A stretch of 64,000 nt of DNA, taken from the NCBI GenBank assembly GCA_963422745.1, contig OY730477.1, positions 2,728,001 through 2,792,000 of the forward strand. The letters run 5' to 3'. Each line of letters starts with the position of its first letter. Within the stretch, counting starts at the first letter, position 1. Made by a program: the position numbers and the translations under genes. Positions 8,092-16,315 of the stretch are shown here, one piece after another. Below the pieces are notes generated by a model that was given only the letters and a program-made list of their open reading frames with translations, searched no databases and was not told the DNA's origin. This DNA is from G963422745 sp963422745. GTDB lineage: Bacteria; Actinomycetota; Acidimicrobiia; Acidimicrobiales; Aldehydirespiratoraceae.

Positions 8092-9629
8092 CGATCCGCC
8101 TCGTGTGCTTGATGCGTGGGTTTGGCTGCGGCTTGCACCGCTCGCACGATCGAGTCGTAGCCGGTGCATCTGCACAGGTTGCCAGCCAGCCCATCAAGTA
8201 TCTGTTCGGTTCGAGGAGACGGCACCTCCTCAAGGAGCGCCGTGGCGGCCATGAGAAAACCCGGCGTGCAGAACCCGCATTGAACAGCACCGCAGTCGAC
8301 GAACGCCTGCTGGATCGGGCTGAAACGACCGGTTTGTGACGCTAAGCCCTCCACAGTTCGCACCGTGGATTGCTCCATGCGAACTGCAGGAACGATACAC
8401 GACAAGACCGCTGCACCGTCGCAGATGACGGTACAGGCTCCACATTCGCCCTCGGCGCACCCTTCCTTAACGCCGTGTGCCCCCGCGTTGGTTCGTAACC
8501 AGTCGAGTAGAACCGCAGCGGGATCGCGTGGGCCGCTACAGACGGTGCCGTTCACCATCATCAACATGGATTCAGGTTGGTCGCTGGCGTTTTGCGTATC
8601 GGCGGTGTCTGCAGGCGAACTCAGATCAACGAACCCCGACGACTCTCCGGCAGATACCGAACCAGGCGGGTTCGTAGCCAGGCTCGGAGAATGCACGGGC
8701 CAGGTGGCGAGCTGTTCGCCGTCACGCAAAGCTGCAAGAACACGCCTGATCATAGTTTCCAGGACGGCTCGCCGATAATCCGCGGTGGCTCTGAGGTCAT
8801 CTATTGGTGCCACAGCGCCGGAAACCGTTGAAGCGATCCGAGAGATCACCTCATCGTTTAGTCGCAGACCTTTGAAGTCGGCGTCGACAATCTCGACGGT
8901 CGGGCCGATACTGCCAACGGCAACAACGAGATCGTCCACGACTTCGTCACGTAGCCGCAGCCGAGCCGACAGGTGAACGACTGAGATCGCCTGCGCACGG
9001 CGCAGCCCGCTCTTGGCGAACATGGCTGTTTCGCCCTCCTGGAGGCGTCTGACGCCTATCTGAGATACCAGTTCATGAGCGAGCAGATCCACACTTCTAT
9101 AACCGGTGATGAACGCTTCAAGCGGTACCGAGCGGCGATCGGTGTCGGTGACTATCTCAACAACGGTGTCGAGAGCCAACAACGCCGAGAGCGTATCGTT
9201 GGCCGGGCTGGCGGTAACAACGTTACCGACGACGGTTGCAGTATTGCGTAGTTGGGGAGATCCAACCTCCAGGCATGCCTGAGCAAGCGGCGTGAGTTCG
9301 CTGCGACAAAGTTCGGATTGAACCACCTGCGCGTGGGTAACGCCGCAGGGCAACCACACCCGCTCAAGATCCGCGCTGATCTGTGACAATTCCGGAATTC
9401 CGGTGATGTCAATTAGTGTGTTCACGTCGGGTCGGGCCCCTCGATCGAGTTCAAGGATCAGGTCCGTTCCGCCCGCGATCACCCGCGCCTGAGTTCCCAG
9501 GCGTCTCAGGATCAAGCTCGCCTCCGGCAGGGAGGCTGCAGTCTTGTATGCGGCAATCCGGGATCCGGGGCGTTGCACCTCATGGGTGACATGTTCAAGT
9601 GGTTCGGCCGTGTTCGTCGACACCGACAA
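8088..9629 (-). CDS. Fused FAD-binding and [2Fe-2S] subunit of a molybdenum hydroxylase
   Basis: About 513 residues. The N-terminal half is a CO dehydrogenase-M/XDH type FAD domain (AGGTDLILELDRG; LRNTATVVGNVVTASPANDT). The C-terminal 160 residues are a complete ferredoxin subunit with two clusters: plant-type C-x4-C-x2-C (CAEGECGACTV) and C-x2-C (QCGFCTPGF) with NLCRCTGY. These parts are usually separate genes, or fused in the order 2Fe-2S then FAD; here the order is reversed. The chosen TTG at 9629 is preceded by GGGAGG at ideal spacing; GTG at 9710 is an alternative. It overlaps the Mo subunit gene by 4 bp, so the two form one enzyme. Confidence 0.88.
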   Translation of the reverse strand: MSVSTNTAEPLEHVTHEVQRPGSRIAAYKTAASLPEASLILRRLGTQARVIAGGTDLILELDRGARPDVNTLIDITGIPELSQISADLERVWLPCGVTHAQVVQSELCRSELTPLAQACLEVGSPQLRNTATVVGNVVTASPANDTLSALLALDTVVEIVTDTDRRSVPLEAFITGYRSVDLLAHELVSQIGVRRLQEGETAMFAKSGLRRAQAISVVHLSARLRLRDEVVDDLVVAVGSIGPTVEIVDADFKGLRLNDEVISRIASTVSGAVAPIDDLRATADYRRAVLETMIRRVLAALRDGEQLATWPVHSPSLATNPPGSVSAGESSGFVDLSSPADTADTQNASDQPESMLMMVNGTVCSGPRDPAAVLLDWLRTNAGAHGVKEGCAEGECGACTVICDGAAVLSCIVPAVRMEQSTVRTVEGLASQTGRFSPIQQAFVDCGAVQCGFCTPGFLMAATALLEEVPSPRTEQILDGLAGNLCRCTGYDSIVRAVQAAAKPTHQAHEADR

Positions 9630-9725
9630 GGTGCGTACCTCCCATTTGTCCGCAGGCCCGGCCGGGGACCGCATCAGCCTGACACAACCGGAAGGCCCAC
9701 GGTAGCTCACCGGTCGCTTGCGGGT

Positions 9726-10265
9726 TTGCCTACACTCAACGCGAAGCCTCCGATCACGATTGAAACGTTGACTGCCATCTCAACCCAACCCCGCGAAACA
9801 TCACCACCGGCGCCAGAGTTCGCTGTAGATCGCTGGTTCAATACAGCCGACCCGGTGACCCTGGCGGGCCTGCGAGGACGGGTGGTGGTTATCGAGGCCT
9901 TCCAGATGCTGTGCCCGGGGTGTGTTAACCAGGGGCTCCCGCAGGCCTTGCGGATTGCGCGTGCATTTGATGCCGATGTGGATGTGGTCGGGCTTCACAC
10001 AGTGTTTGAGCATCACGAAGCCATGACACCCGTCTCGCTTGAGGCGTTCCTACATGAGTACCGTGTGACGTTTCCGGTTGGGGTGGATCGCCACGAGCCC
10101 GGAAAGGCCACTCCGGTGACCATGCGGCGCTACGGATTGCGCGGAACACCCAGTCTCATTGCCATTGACCGCGTCGGCCGTATCAGGTCGCAGAGTTTCG
10201 GCCATGTCAATGATCTGGCGCTGGGAGCACACCTGGCACGACTCATTGACGAGGAATGGGAGTAA
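9726..10265 (+). CDS. TlpA/redoxin-like thioredoxin-fold protein
   Basis: The core from about residue 20 (PPAPEFAVDRWFN) is a redoxin/TlpA fold. It has the redox motif CPGC in FQMLCPGCVNQ and a cis-proline loop RGTPSLIAID. There is no signal peptide or transmembrane span in the part I trust, so it is probably cytosolic. The start is uncertain: TTG 9726 and TTG 9768 are candidates, while the first in-frame ATG (9573) would lie deep inside the divergent gene. It is divergent from the molybdenum hydroxylase operon, but a functional link is only a guess. Confidence 0.75.
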   Translation: MPTLNAKPPITIETLTAISTQPRETSPPAPEFAVDRWFNTADPVTLAGLRGRVVVIEAFQMLCPGCVNQGLPQALRIARAFDADVDVVGLHTVFEHHEAMTPVSLEAFLHEYRVTFPVGVDRHEPGKATPVTMRRYGLRGTPSLIAIDRVGRIRSQSFGHVNDLALGAHLARLIDEEWE

Positions 10266-10271
10266 CCGGAT

Positions 10272-11153
10272 CTAGTGAACCGGGGTCACCGGAGCCGAAA
10301 CCCGGCGCAGCGTCGTGACAAGTGAGCGCAGGGTCAGGACTGTGACGAAGATGACGACGGCCATTAGCGCCATGGTCGCGCTCGCGGCGGTTCCGTTGTG
10401 GTAGCTGACCAATAGCCCCACAAGCACCGATACCGACCCGATACCGACCCCGACGACCATGATCAGGGGAACCCTTCGAACCAGAAGTATCGCAGTAGCC
10501 GGTGGAGCAACCAGAAAGGCGAACACCAAGAGGTTCCCGACGACCTCGAATGAGGCGACGATCGATATTGCCAGCAATATCAGCAACACTGCATGTGCAA
10601 GGCGAGGACGAAGCCCCAGCATTCGGGCCTGCGTCTCATCGAAGGTCATGACGAGCAGCGCACGATGAAACACGCCCACACCCAGAACCGACACTGCGGC
10701 GGCCATACCCTGTCGTATCAAGTCGCTGTGATCGACCCCCGTGACCGACCCGAAAAGGAACCGGTTGAGATCGCCTGTGTAGGTACCGGAACGACTCGAC
10801 ATGATCACCACTGCCAGTGCCAGGAACCCCACGAAGAGAACCCCAATGGAGGTGTCGTCGGGTAGCGGTGAATGCGTGCGTATCAGGTTGACGCCTCCGA
10901 CCATAGCCATGGCTGCGATCATCGCCCCAACGGTGGTGTTGACACCTGCGACATAGGCGATGGCGATTCCGGGCAGGACACCATGGGCCAAAGCGTCACC
11001 GAGAAAACTCATTCCCCGCAGCACCACCCAGGTGCCCACCACCGTTGTGGTGGGGACGGCCAGCAAACCGGCCCAAAGCGCATTGCGCATGAATCCGTTT
11101 GTCGTGAAGGGCTCGATCCACCAGCTGACCGGGTCGATGAGCAGTTCTATCAC
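10272..11153 (-). CDS. znuB: Zinc/metal ABC transporter permease (ABC-3 family)
   Basis: A 293-residue polytopic membrane protein with about eight hydrophobic helices. It has the ABC-3 signatures LRGMSFLGDALAHGVLPGIA, EVVGNLLVFAFLVAPPATA and the TGDLNRFLFGS loop. It transports Zn2+ (or Mn2+/Fe2+) delivered by the binding protein, powered by the ATPase across the divergent promoter. Its GTG start overlaps the binding-protein stop by 4 bp. The gene is convergent with the thioredoxin-like gene, 6 bp apart. Zinc is favoured because of the His-rich partner and the Zur-like box. Confidence 0.9.
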   Translation of the reverse strand: MIELLIDPVSWWIEPFTTNGFMRNALWAGLLAVPTTTVVGTWVVLRGMSFLGDALAHGVLPGIAIAYVAGVNTTVGAMIAAMAMVGGVNLIRTHSPLPDDTSIGVLFVGFLALAVVIMSSRSGTYTGDLNRFLFGSVTGVDHSDLIRQGMAAAVSVLGVGVFHRALLVMTFDETQARMLGLRPRLAHAVLLILLAISIVASFEVVGNLLVFAFLVAPPATAILLVRRVPLIMVVGVGIGSVSVLVGLLVSYHNGTAASATMALMAVVIFVTVLTLRSLVTTLRRVSAPVTPVH

Positions 11154-12301
11154 CGTAAGGCTCCGGTGATCAGGGAAGCAATGGTTCGCATCAGGTCAAT
11201 GTAGGTATCATCATCGCCGGTGGTCGCGCCGAGAGTTCCCAAAGACAATGGCACCACATTCACGTTGCCCACCCGATTCGCCAAAGCCCGGACATCGTCG
11301 TCGGAGGCTCCGGCGTCGGAAAAGATCGCTCGGATCCCTTTTTCTTCCAGCATCACAGCGACCTCCTCGAGGTGGGCTGGGTTGGTCTCGGCAAGACCCG
11401 ACACCGACGGGATCACCGTTCCGACGGTTTCGAACCCGTATCTCTCGGCGAAGTATCCGAGAGCATCATGGCCGGTCACCAACGCACGTTGCTGTTCGGG
11501 GACGGATGACACCATCTCTTCGATCTCTTCGTGTAGAGCATCGAGTTCATTTCGGTAGCGGTCGACGCACTGCTCGACGACGACCGGATCCGACCCCACA
11601 TGCAACACGAGCTGCTCCCCCAATTCCGTGAGCCCGACGGACACGCGAACCGGATCAAGCCAGACGTGGGGATCGAGGCCTTGGTGATCATGCCGATGCT
11701 CCGATGCCGCGGCGTGACCGTCCTCATCATGACTGTCCTCATCATGGGCATCCTCATCATGACCGTCCTCATCATGGGCATCCTCATCATGGGCATCCTC
11801 ATCATGGGCATCCTCATCATGACCGTCCTCATCATGGGCATCCTCATCATGTTCCCCAGGCTCATCGGACACCGGCTCGAGGTGCTCACCGATGTAATAC
11901 ACCGGGATGTCGGACTCCTCTACAGCCTCAAGGGTGTCGAGGAGTCCTTCCTCCAACGTGAGTCCGTTGGCGACCACCAGGCTTGCTGTGTCCATGAGCT
12001 TGCGATCTGCAAGTGAAGGCTCGAACCTGTGAGGATCTCCCCCTGGGGGGATCACCGTCTCAAGTTCGATTCCGCCCTCGCATGCGATGTTGGCGACCAC
12101 ATCGGCCCAAATTCCTGTCGTCGCCACCACTAGGGGCGCTTTCTCGGTTCCCGAACCCGAAGAGTTGTCTCCGCATCCCGCAACAGCCCACATGAGCACA
12201 CCGGCAAAGCAGGCCAACCCGACCACACCACGCCTGGGGAGAGGAATGCCGACCTGCTGTCGAGCCACGTCTCCTTGCTGTGCGTTGCCTCCTCGAATCA
12301 T
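11150..12301 (-). CDS. znuA: Zinc ABC transporter substrate-binding lipoprotein with a His/Asp-rich loop
   Basis: A cluster A-I solute-binding protein (TroA/ZnuA fold). The start MIRGGNAQQGD (ATG 12301) has the ribosome site GAGGGTGG 7 nt upstream. A lipoprotein signal ends at the lipobox VAGC near residue 42. The ligand loop contains about nine HDED units of six residues (HDEDAHDEDG type), encoded by an 18-bp tandem repeat at about 11704-11850, followed by HRHDHQG and DPHVWLDP. Such loops bind extra Zn2+ in ZnuA proteins. The C-terminal SDAGAS...VVPLSLG region is typical. It is the first gene of the minus-strand zinc operon. Confidence 0.92.
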   Translation of the reverse strand: MIRGGNAQQGDVARQQVGIPLPRRGVVGLACFAGVLMWAVAGCGDNSSGSGTEKAPLVVATTGIWADVVANIACEGGIELETVIPPGGDPHRFEPSLADRKLMDTASLVVANGLTLEEGLLDTLEAVEESDIPVYYIGEHLEPVSDEPGEHDEDAHDEDGHDEDAHDEDAHDEDAHDEDGHDEDAHDEDSHDEDGHAAASEHRHDHQGLDPHVWLDPVRVSVGLTELGEQLVLHVGSDPVVVEQCVDRYRNELDALHEEIEEMVSSVPEQQRALVTGHDALGYFAERYGFETVGTVIPSVSGLAETNPAHLEEVAVMLEEKGIRAIFSDAGASDDDVRALANRVGNVNVVPLSLGTLGATTGDDDTYIDLMRTIASLITGALR

Positions 12302-12388
12302 CGAACCACCCTCACGTACCGACAACGAGCAGGGCATGCGATTGCATTGGTAACCGTGTGCGGGAGCTGATCTCATTTCGCATACAGT

Positions 12389-12407
12389 AATAAGAACTAT
12401 TCTTATT
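12389..12407. promoter_or_regulatory. Zur/Fur-type operator in a divergent promoter region
   Basis: AATAAGAA-CTA-TTCTTATT is a perfect 8-bp inverted repeat with a 3-nt spacer. It lies between the divergent starts of the zinc binding-protein operon (12301) and the ATPase-regulator operon (12449). It is AT-rich in a GC-rich background, as expected for a Fur-family box. The Fur-family gene two positions downstream (13320) is the probable ligand (inference). Confidence 0.8.
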
Positions 12408-12448
12408 TCCACCATGAGATAGGCTCAGATGCCAAGCGAAAGACATTC

Positions 12449-13312
12449 ATGACACGCAACCACCTCGTCGACCCGCAGAGCCTCCCGGGCAACGGTCGAT
12501 CCTCCGCGACAGCACCACCGCGACACCACCACGGCCTGGGTCGGATATTGTTTGACCTGGACAACATCACCGTGCACTTGGGCCGACGGCAAGTGTTGCA
12601 GGTCAAGCGCCTGACGCTGAAGACAGGCCGGATAGTCGCAGTGATCGGCCCCAACGGCGCTGGCAAGACAACGCTGCTGCGCCTTCTTGCCGGTCTCGCA
12701 TCGCCGACAGCCGGGCGACTGGGCCGCCGATGCGATCATGTCGCCTACCTGGCTCAGACCCAAGAGCGCCAAGCCTGGGTCCCATTGACGGTGGCTGAGG
12801 TGCTGAGAATGGGTCGCTACCACCGGCGCGGTCTCGTCGGGCGTCTCAACGATGACGACAGGCTGGCCATGGGCGCAGCCGCGGAACGGCTGGGGATCAC
12901 GGATCTACTGCCACGCCCGTTCGACGCACTGTCCGGGGGTCAGCGCCAACTGGTGCGGATCGCATCGGCGCTGGCGTCGGAGGCTTCGTGCCTGCTGCTC
13001 GATGAGCCCATCACCGGCCTGGACGGCCCCAGCCGCAGCATCGTCACTGAGGCTCTGAGAGTCGAACGCGATACCGATCGACTCGTCGTCGTCACCACAC
13101 ATCATCTCGAGGAGGCCACCGCCTGCGACCATGTTCTGGTTCTCGCTGGCCGCATCGTCGCCGACGGCACAGCAGAGCAGGCACTAACGGCAACAGCCCT
13201 CACCGCCGCGTTCGGCGACCGGTTGCTGACCGCCGGGCCCTCGATCGAGAACCTCGTGCTTGTCGACGACCACGGCCATTCGACACACCCTCCCGCGTCC
13301 GTGGCATCCTGA
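12449..13312 (+). CDS. znuC: Zinc ABC transporter ATP-binding protein
   Basis: 287 residues. Walker A is GPNGAGKTT near residue 70, the signature is LSGGQ, Walker B is LLLDEP, and the H-loop is VVTTHH. It drives the permease encoded on the opposite strand. The first 33 residues (His/Pro-rich) are not part of the ABC domain, so a downstream TTG at 12548 (LFDLDNITVHLG) could be the true start. It is 7 bp upstream of the Fur-family gene and probably in one operon with it. Confidence 0.9.
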   Translation: MTRNHLVDPQSLPGNGRSSATAPPRHHHGLGRILFDLDNITVHLGRRQVLQVKRLTLKTGRIVAVIGPNGAGKTTLLRLLAGLASPTAGRLGRRCDHVAYLAQTQERQAWVPLTVAEVLRMGRYHRRGLVGRLNDDDRLAMGAAAERLGITDLLPRPFDALSGGQRQLVRIASALASEASCLLLDEPITGLDGPSRSIVTEALRVERDTDRLVVVTTHHLEEATACDHVLVLAGRIVADGTAEQALTATALTAAFGDRLLTAGPSIENLVLVDDHGHSTHPPASVAS

Positions 13313-13319
13313 CACCCAG

Positions 13320-13811
13320 ATGAAGGCTTCGGATGGACCAGCGGCGGCCACGCCTGACGAACTGCACAACAAGGTCGCATCGCTTCTGAATCGAAGCCGC
13401 CAGCGCTACACGACCGGCAGGCGGAGACTGGTCGAAGCACTATGGAATGCGGCCCGACCGGTCACGATCCGCGAGGTCACCCACCTGCTGCCGGGACTGG
13501 CGCAGAGTTCGACATACCGCAACCTCGACGTCCTCGAGAGGTGCGGCGTTGTGCGTAGGCTTGCGGTCGCAACCGACCACACGCACTTCGAGTTGGCAGA
13601 ACCGCTACTGGATCACCATCATCATCTGATCTGCGTAGGTTGCGGAACCGTCTCCGATATCCAATTCGACCACGAACTCGAGGAGATGGTCGACCGTAAC
13701 CTCAGCGATGTAGCCCATGAGGCAGGCTTCACCCCGCTTCATCACAGTCTCGACCTTCATGGACGCTGCGCCGACTGCGAGACAACCCAGATGGAGGGTC
13801 GGTTCGCTTAG
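13320..13811 (+). CDS. zur: Fur-family transcriptional regulator, probably Zur
   Basis: A 163-residue winged-helix repressor. The DNA-binding domain contains RYTTGRRRLVEAL and the recognition helix AQSSTYRNLDVLERCGVV. The metal-binding part has HTHFE, a HHHHLIC stretch, CVGCG and a C-terminal CADC, i.e. the structural Zn site with two Cys pairs. It sits in the zinc ABC operon and beside a palindromic operator, so zinc is the likely co-repressor rather than iron. I use the ATG at 13320; an upstream frame overlaps the ATPase gene. It ends with a 4-bp convergent overlap on the next gene. Confidence 0.9.
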   Translation: MKASDGPAAATPDELHNKVASLLNRSRQRYTTGRRRLVEALWNAARPVTIREVTHLLPGLAQSSTYRNLDVLERCGVVRRLAVATDHTHFELAEPLLDHHHHLICVGCGTVSDIQFDHELEEMVDRNLSDVAHEAGFTPLHHSLDLHGRCADCETTQMEGRFA

Positions 13812-14425
13812 CCGGCGAGTAGACGCTCGTAGTCTTGGCGGGTATCGACGTCAAGGGGAACGTTTTCATCTACCGGAACGTGAACAGTCCTGTAAGTACC
13901 GGACTCAAGCAACTTCCAAACGGCCTTGTCGCCGTGCAGCCCGGCCAGGGACCCGAACATCGACCGCGAAAACCAAAACGGATGCCCGATACCGTCGTTG
14001 TACTCGGCTACGGCGATCTCACATCCTCGAGAGGCCACACGAAGCACAGCGCCGACCGCAACCCGCGAAACGTGGGGTTGATCACCCGGGAACAGCAATA
14101 TCCCGTCGGTATTCTCAGCTACGACCTCCAAGGCTGCCACGATCGACGAAGAACAACCATCGGTGTGGCGGACACCCTCCACAACCAAGAGCCCTTCGAG
14201 ATCCAAGGATTCTCTCACAGCAGGTGCGGCGCTCCCGAGAGTCACGATCGTCCGCGGCAGACCCAAAGCCCGGACTGCATCGAGGGTCACTCCGAGCAAG
14301 GTCGAGCCTCGGTACGCCAGAAGCTGCTTGGGTCTCCCGAGTCGCCGCGACGATCCAGCGGCAAGCACGACGGCCGCCACCGTTAATCCCCGTTGCTTGA
14401 CCAACCCCACTTGCTTGACACCCAC
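13808..14425 (-). CDS. MobA/MocA-like nucleotidyltransferase, probable molybdenum cofactor cytidylyltransferase
   Basis: 205 residues with the NTP-transferase motif LAAGSSRRLGRPKQLL near residue 22, the metal-binding GDQP and the MocA-type segment GHPFWFSRSMF. MocA makes the dinucleotide form of the Mo cofactor (MCD), which xanthine dehydrogenase and CO dehydrogenase use. Its place between two molybdenum hydroxylase loci supports this role. The start is uncertain: a GTG at VAAVVLAAG is possible, as the first 15 residues look non-conserved. Confidence 0.8.
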   Translation of the reverse strand: MGVKQVGLVKQRGLTVAAVVLAAGSSRRLGRPKQLLAYRGSTLLGVTLDAVRALGLPRTIVTLGSAAPAVRESLDLEGLLVVEGVRHTDGCSSSIVAALEVVAENTDGILLFPGDQPHVSRVAVGAVLRVASRGCEIAVAEYNDGIGHPFWFSRSMFGSLAGLHGDKAVWKLLESGTYRTVHVPVDENVPLDVDTRQDYERLLAG

Positions 14426-14681
14426 GTCAAGCCCTCAACATACGCATCTTGGTTCGCGGACAAACCTGTTCCAAAGCAACTCTGTTACAAGGCGACGCCG
14501 AACTCCGAAAGGACCGCGCGCGACCCGGCCGGATTCGTTCAAGGATCACCGCAAACCACCACAAGAGTACGACAATAAACCCGGAGCAGGACCGGTGCCA
14601 GCGGCGGTACTGATCAACGACCGCCACGCCGCTGAGCGGTTCGGGTTGGCACGCGCCCAAGCTATCCAATATTCCCGTTGG
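14426..14681. other. Spacer upstream of the XdhC-like gene, nothing recognised
   Basis: Together with the following repeat this makes a 380-bp gap between two divergent genes of the cox region. I see no conserved gene or RNA. Short open frames on both strands cross it but have no family features. It probably contains the promoters of both flanking genes. Confidence 0.4.
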
Positions 14682-14807
14682 CACTACCCAGAGACCCAGC
14701 ACCACCCAGAGACCCAGCACCACCCAGAGACCCAGCACCACCCAGAGACCCATCACCACCCAGAGACCCAGCACTACTCGGAGACCCGGCACTACTCTGA
14801 GGCCCGT
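14682..14807. repeat. 18-bp tandem repeat, seven units, ending at a start codon
   Basis: Units of the form CACCACCCAGAGACCCAG start at 14682, 14700, 14718, 14736, 14754, 14772 and 14790. The middle units are nearly identical; the last two are diverged. The final unit (CACTACTCTGAGGCCCGT) supplies both a GAGG ribosome-site-like element and the first two bases of the GTG start of the XdhC-like gene. The repeat is open in several frames only because 18 is a multiple of three. Confidence 0.9.
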
Positions 14808-15693
14808 GTACGGCATTGCGGTGAGCGTTGCGGCCTGTTTGCGTGGAGGCACGCGGGTGGACGTGGCGTGGAGCCTGGATCCTGATCTGGTGCCGCGATT
14901 CGATCCGGCGGATGCAGTCGCGTTCACTCCGGGCGGGGGAAAGATCGGATCACTTCTCAGCGGCGCAATAGACAGCCGGTTGATTGAGTGGGCTTCCGCC
15001 AAGCCGACCTTTGGCAGAGTGATTGAGATCGTTCTTAACGATACAGAGGTCCAGATGGTTGGGGTCGCGCCGGCCACAACACTTCGCATCATGGTCATTC
15101 CCGCGAGTCTTCTTCCCGAGCAGTTGTGGGATCGGCTCATTCAACGCAACCCCATCACCCTCACGGCTGAACTTGATGACAACAAAGTGGTGGCAATCAA
15201 GCTGCTAGCCGATTCCAACTCAACCGCGGATGCCGGGGTACTTTTCGAGCCCGGCAGGGCTGTCACAGCATGGAATCCGCGGCCGACTCTCGTGTTGATG
15301 GGTCTTGGCCCGATGGTCGAGAGCCTCAGCGCCAGCGCTGAACTCGTCGGTTGGAGCGTGGTCCGTAGCCCGGGACCCGAGAGTGTGGTCGGTCTGGTTG
15401 AGACGCTTTCTCGGATCGATGGGGTGGTTGTGGTCGGTCACGACATCGAAGGCAGCAGCCGGGTTCTGCAGGCAGCACTTCGCTCCGCCGCTGGCTACAT
15501 CGGCTCGATCGGTCCACGCCAAGTCCACGCCGCTCAGCGTGAGTGGCTCGCCTACCGGGGGATCACCGACACTGCCCGAATCAGCGCGCCCGCCGGAATC
15601 GACATCGGTGCACGGACCTCTGCTGAGGTGGCCGTCTCAGTGACCGCGGAGATCATCGCTCGCTGGAACCAGACAAGACAAGACGTTCGATGA
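14806..15693 (+). CDS. XdhC/CoxF-like molybdenum-enzyme maturation protein
   Basis: A 295-residue protein with an N-terminal XdhC_CoxI region (FTPGGGKIGSLLSGAIDSRL) and a C-terminal Rossmann-type XdhC domain (TLVLMGLGPMVESLS; GYIGSIGPRQVHAAQREWL; SAPAGIDIGARTSAEVAVSV). Proteins of this family insert sulfurated Mo cofactor into XDH/CODH enzymes. The GTG start has GAGG 3 nt upstream inside a tandem repeat. It heads the plus-strand arm of the cox island. Its last 28 codons are part of a 125-bp tandem repeat, so its C-terminal sequence occurs twice more downstream. Confidence 0.85.
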   Translation: MYGIAVSVAACLRGGTRVDVAWSLDPDLVPRFDPADAVAFTPGGGKIGSLLSGAIDSRLIEWASAKPTFGRVIEIVLNDTEVQMVGVAPATTLRIMVIPASLLPEQLWDRLIQRNPITLTAELDDNKVVAIKLLADSNSTADAGVLFEPGRAVTAWNPRPTLVLMGLGPMVESLSASAELVGWSVVRSPGPESVVGLVETLSRIDGVVVVGHDIEGSSRVLQAALRSAAGYIGSIGPRQVHAAQREWLAYRGITDTARISAPAGIDIGARTSAEVAVSVTAEIIARWNQTRQDVR

Positions 15694-15982
15694 ACGGCAG
15701 TTCGAAGACTGCGCCGATAACGCGAACGAACCGTGCACGGACCTCTGCTGAGGTGGCCGTCTCAGTGACCGCGGAGATCATCGCTCGCTGGAACCAGACA
15801 AGACAAGGCGTTCGATGAACGGCAGTTCGAAGACTGCGCCGATAACGCGAACGAACCGTGCACGGACCTCTGCTGAGGTGGCCGTCTCAGTGACCGCGGA
15901 GATCATCGCTCGCTGGAACCAGACGAGACAAGGCGTTCGATGAACGGCAGTTCGAAGACTGCGCCGATAACGCGAACGAACC
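15608..15982 (+). repeat. 125-bp tandem triplication of a gene 3' end
   Basis: Three nearly identical 125-bp units start at 15608, 15733 and 15858 (each beginning GTGCACGGACCTCTGCTGAG). Unit 1 includes the last codons and stop of the XdhC-like gene plus its trailing spacer; units 2 and 3 repeat both beyond the stop. Differences are single bases (GACAAGACAAGACG, then GACAAGACAAGGCG, then GACGAGACAAGGCG), so the event is recent. Units 2 and 3 are therefore gene remnants and no separate gene is called. They account for most of the 314-bp gap before the next small gene. Confidence 0.95.
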
Positions 15983-16007
15983 GTCGCTACCCGATATCAT
16001 CGGTGTG

Positions 16008-16271
16008 ATGACGTCAATACCCGAGTCCGGTGTGTTGGAGAATGTCTGGGACAATATCGACTTGATCGATACCCAAGAATCCCCTTTCGACGCGAACTGT
16101 AGTCCCACAAGGGTTTGTCGCAATGCGCGTGACTTCACGTTTGAAGGGATAGCCACCGACGACGACGATCCGGCGAGGGCGTGGCGGAAGGTGCTTGAGC
16201 GCGAAGGCAAGGCGTCCCCAAATGCAGAGTCGCTCCGTCAGATGCTCCTGGGACCTTTAGCGGACAGCTGA
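16008..16271 (+). CDS. Small acidic protein of unknown function
   Basis: An open frame of 87 residues starting MTSIPESGVLENVWDNIDL, rich in Asp and Glu, with two cysteines and no membrane span. I do not recognise a family. It lies 25 bp after the 125-bp repeat and 44 bp before coxD on the same strand. The C-terminal segment SLRQMLLGPLADS looks like a normal amphipathic helix. It may be a real small gene or a chance frame; the gap would otherwise be unexplained. Confidence 0.4.
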   Translation: MTSIPESGVLENVWDNIDLIDTQESPFDANCSPTRVCRNARDFTFEGIATDDDDPARAWRKVLEREGKASPNAESLRQMLLGPLADS

Positions 16272-16280
16272 GACGCTCCA

Positions 16281-16315
16281 AGTGCCCTTATTGATCCAAA
16301 AGTGCCCTTATTGAT
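16281..16315. repeat. 15-bp direct repeat just upstream of coxD
   Basis: AGTGCCCTTATTGAT occurs at 16281-16295 and exactly again at 16301-16315, a 20-bp offset (two helical turns). The second copy abuts the GTG start of coxD. It could be a duplicated operator or a slippage product. Confidence 0.75.

Noticed and set aside
14427..15140. A minus-strand frame with repeated VVLGLW and a plus-strand frame with repeated HHPETQ
   Set aside because: Both come from the 18-bp tandem repeat, which stays open because 18 is a multiple of three; no start signals or family features.
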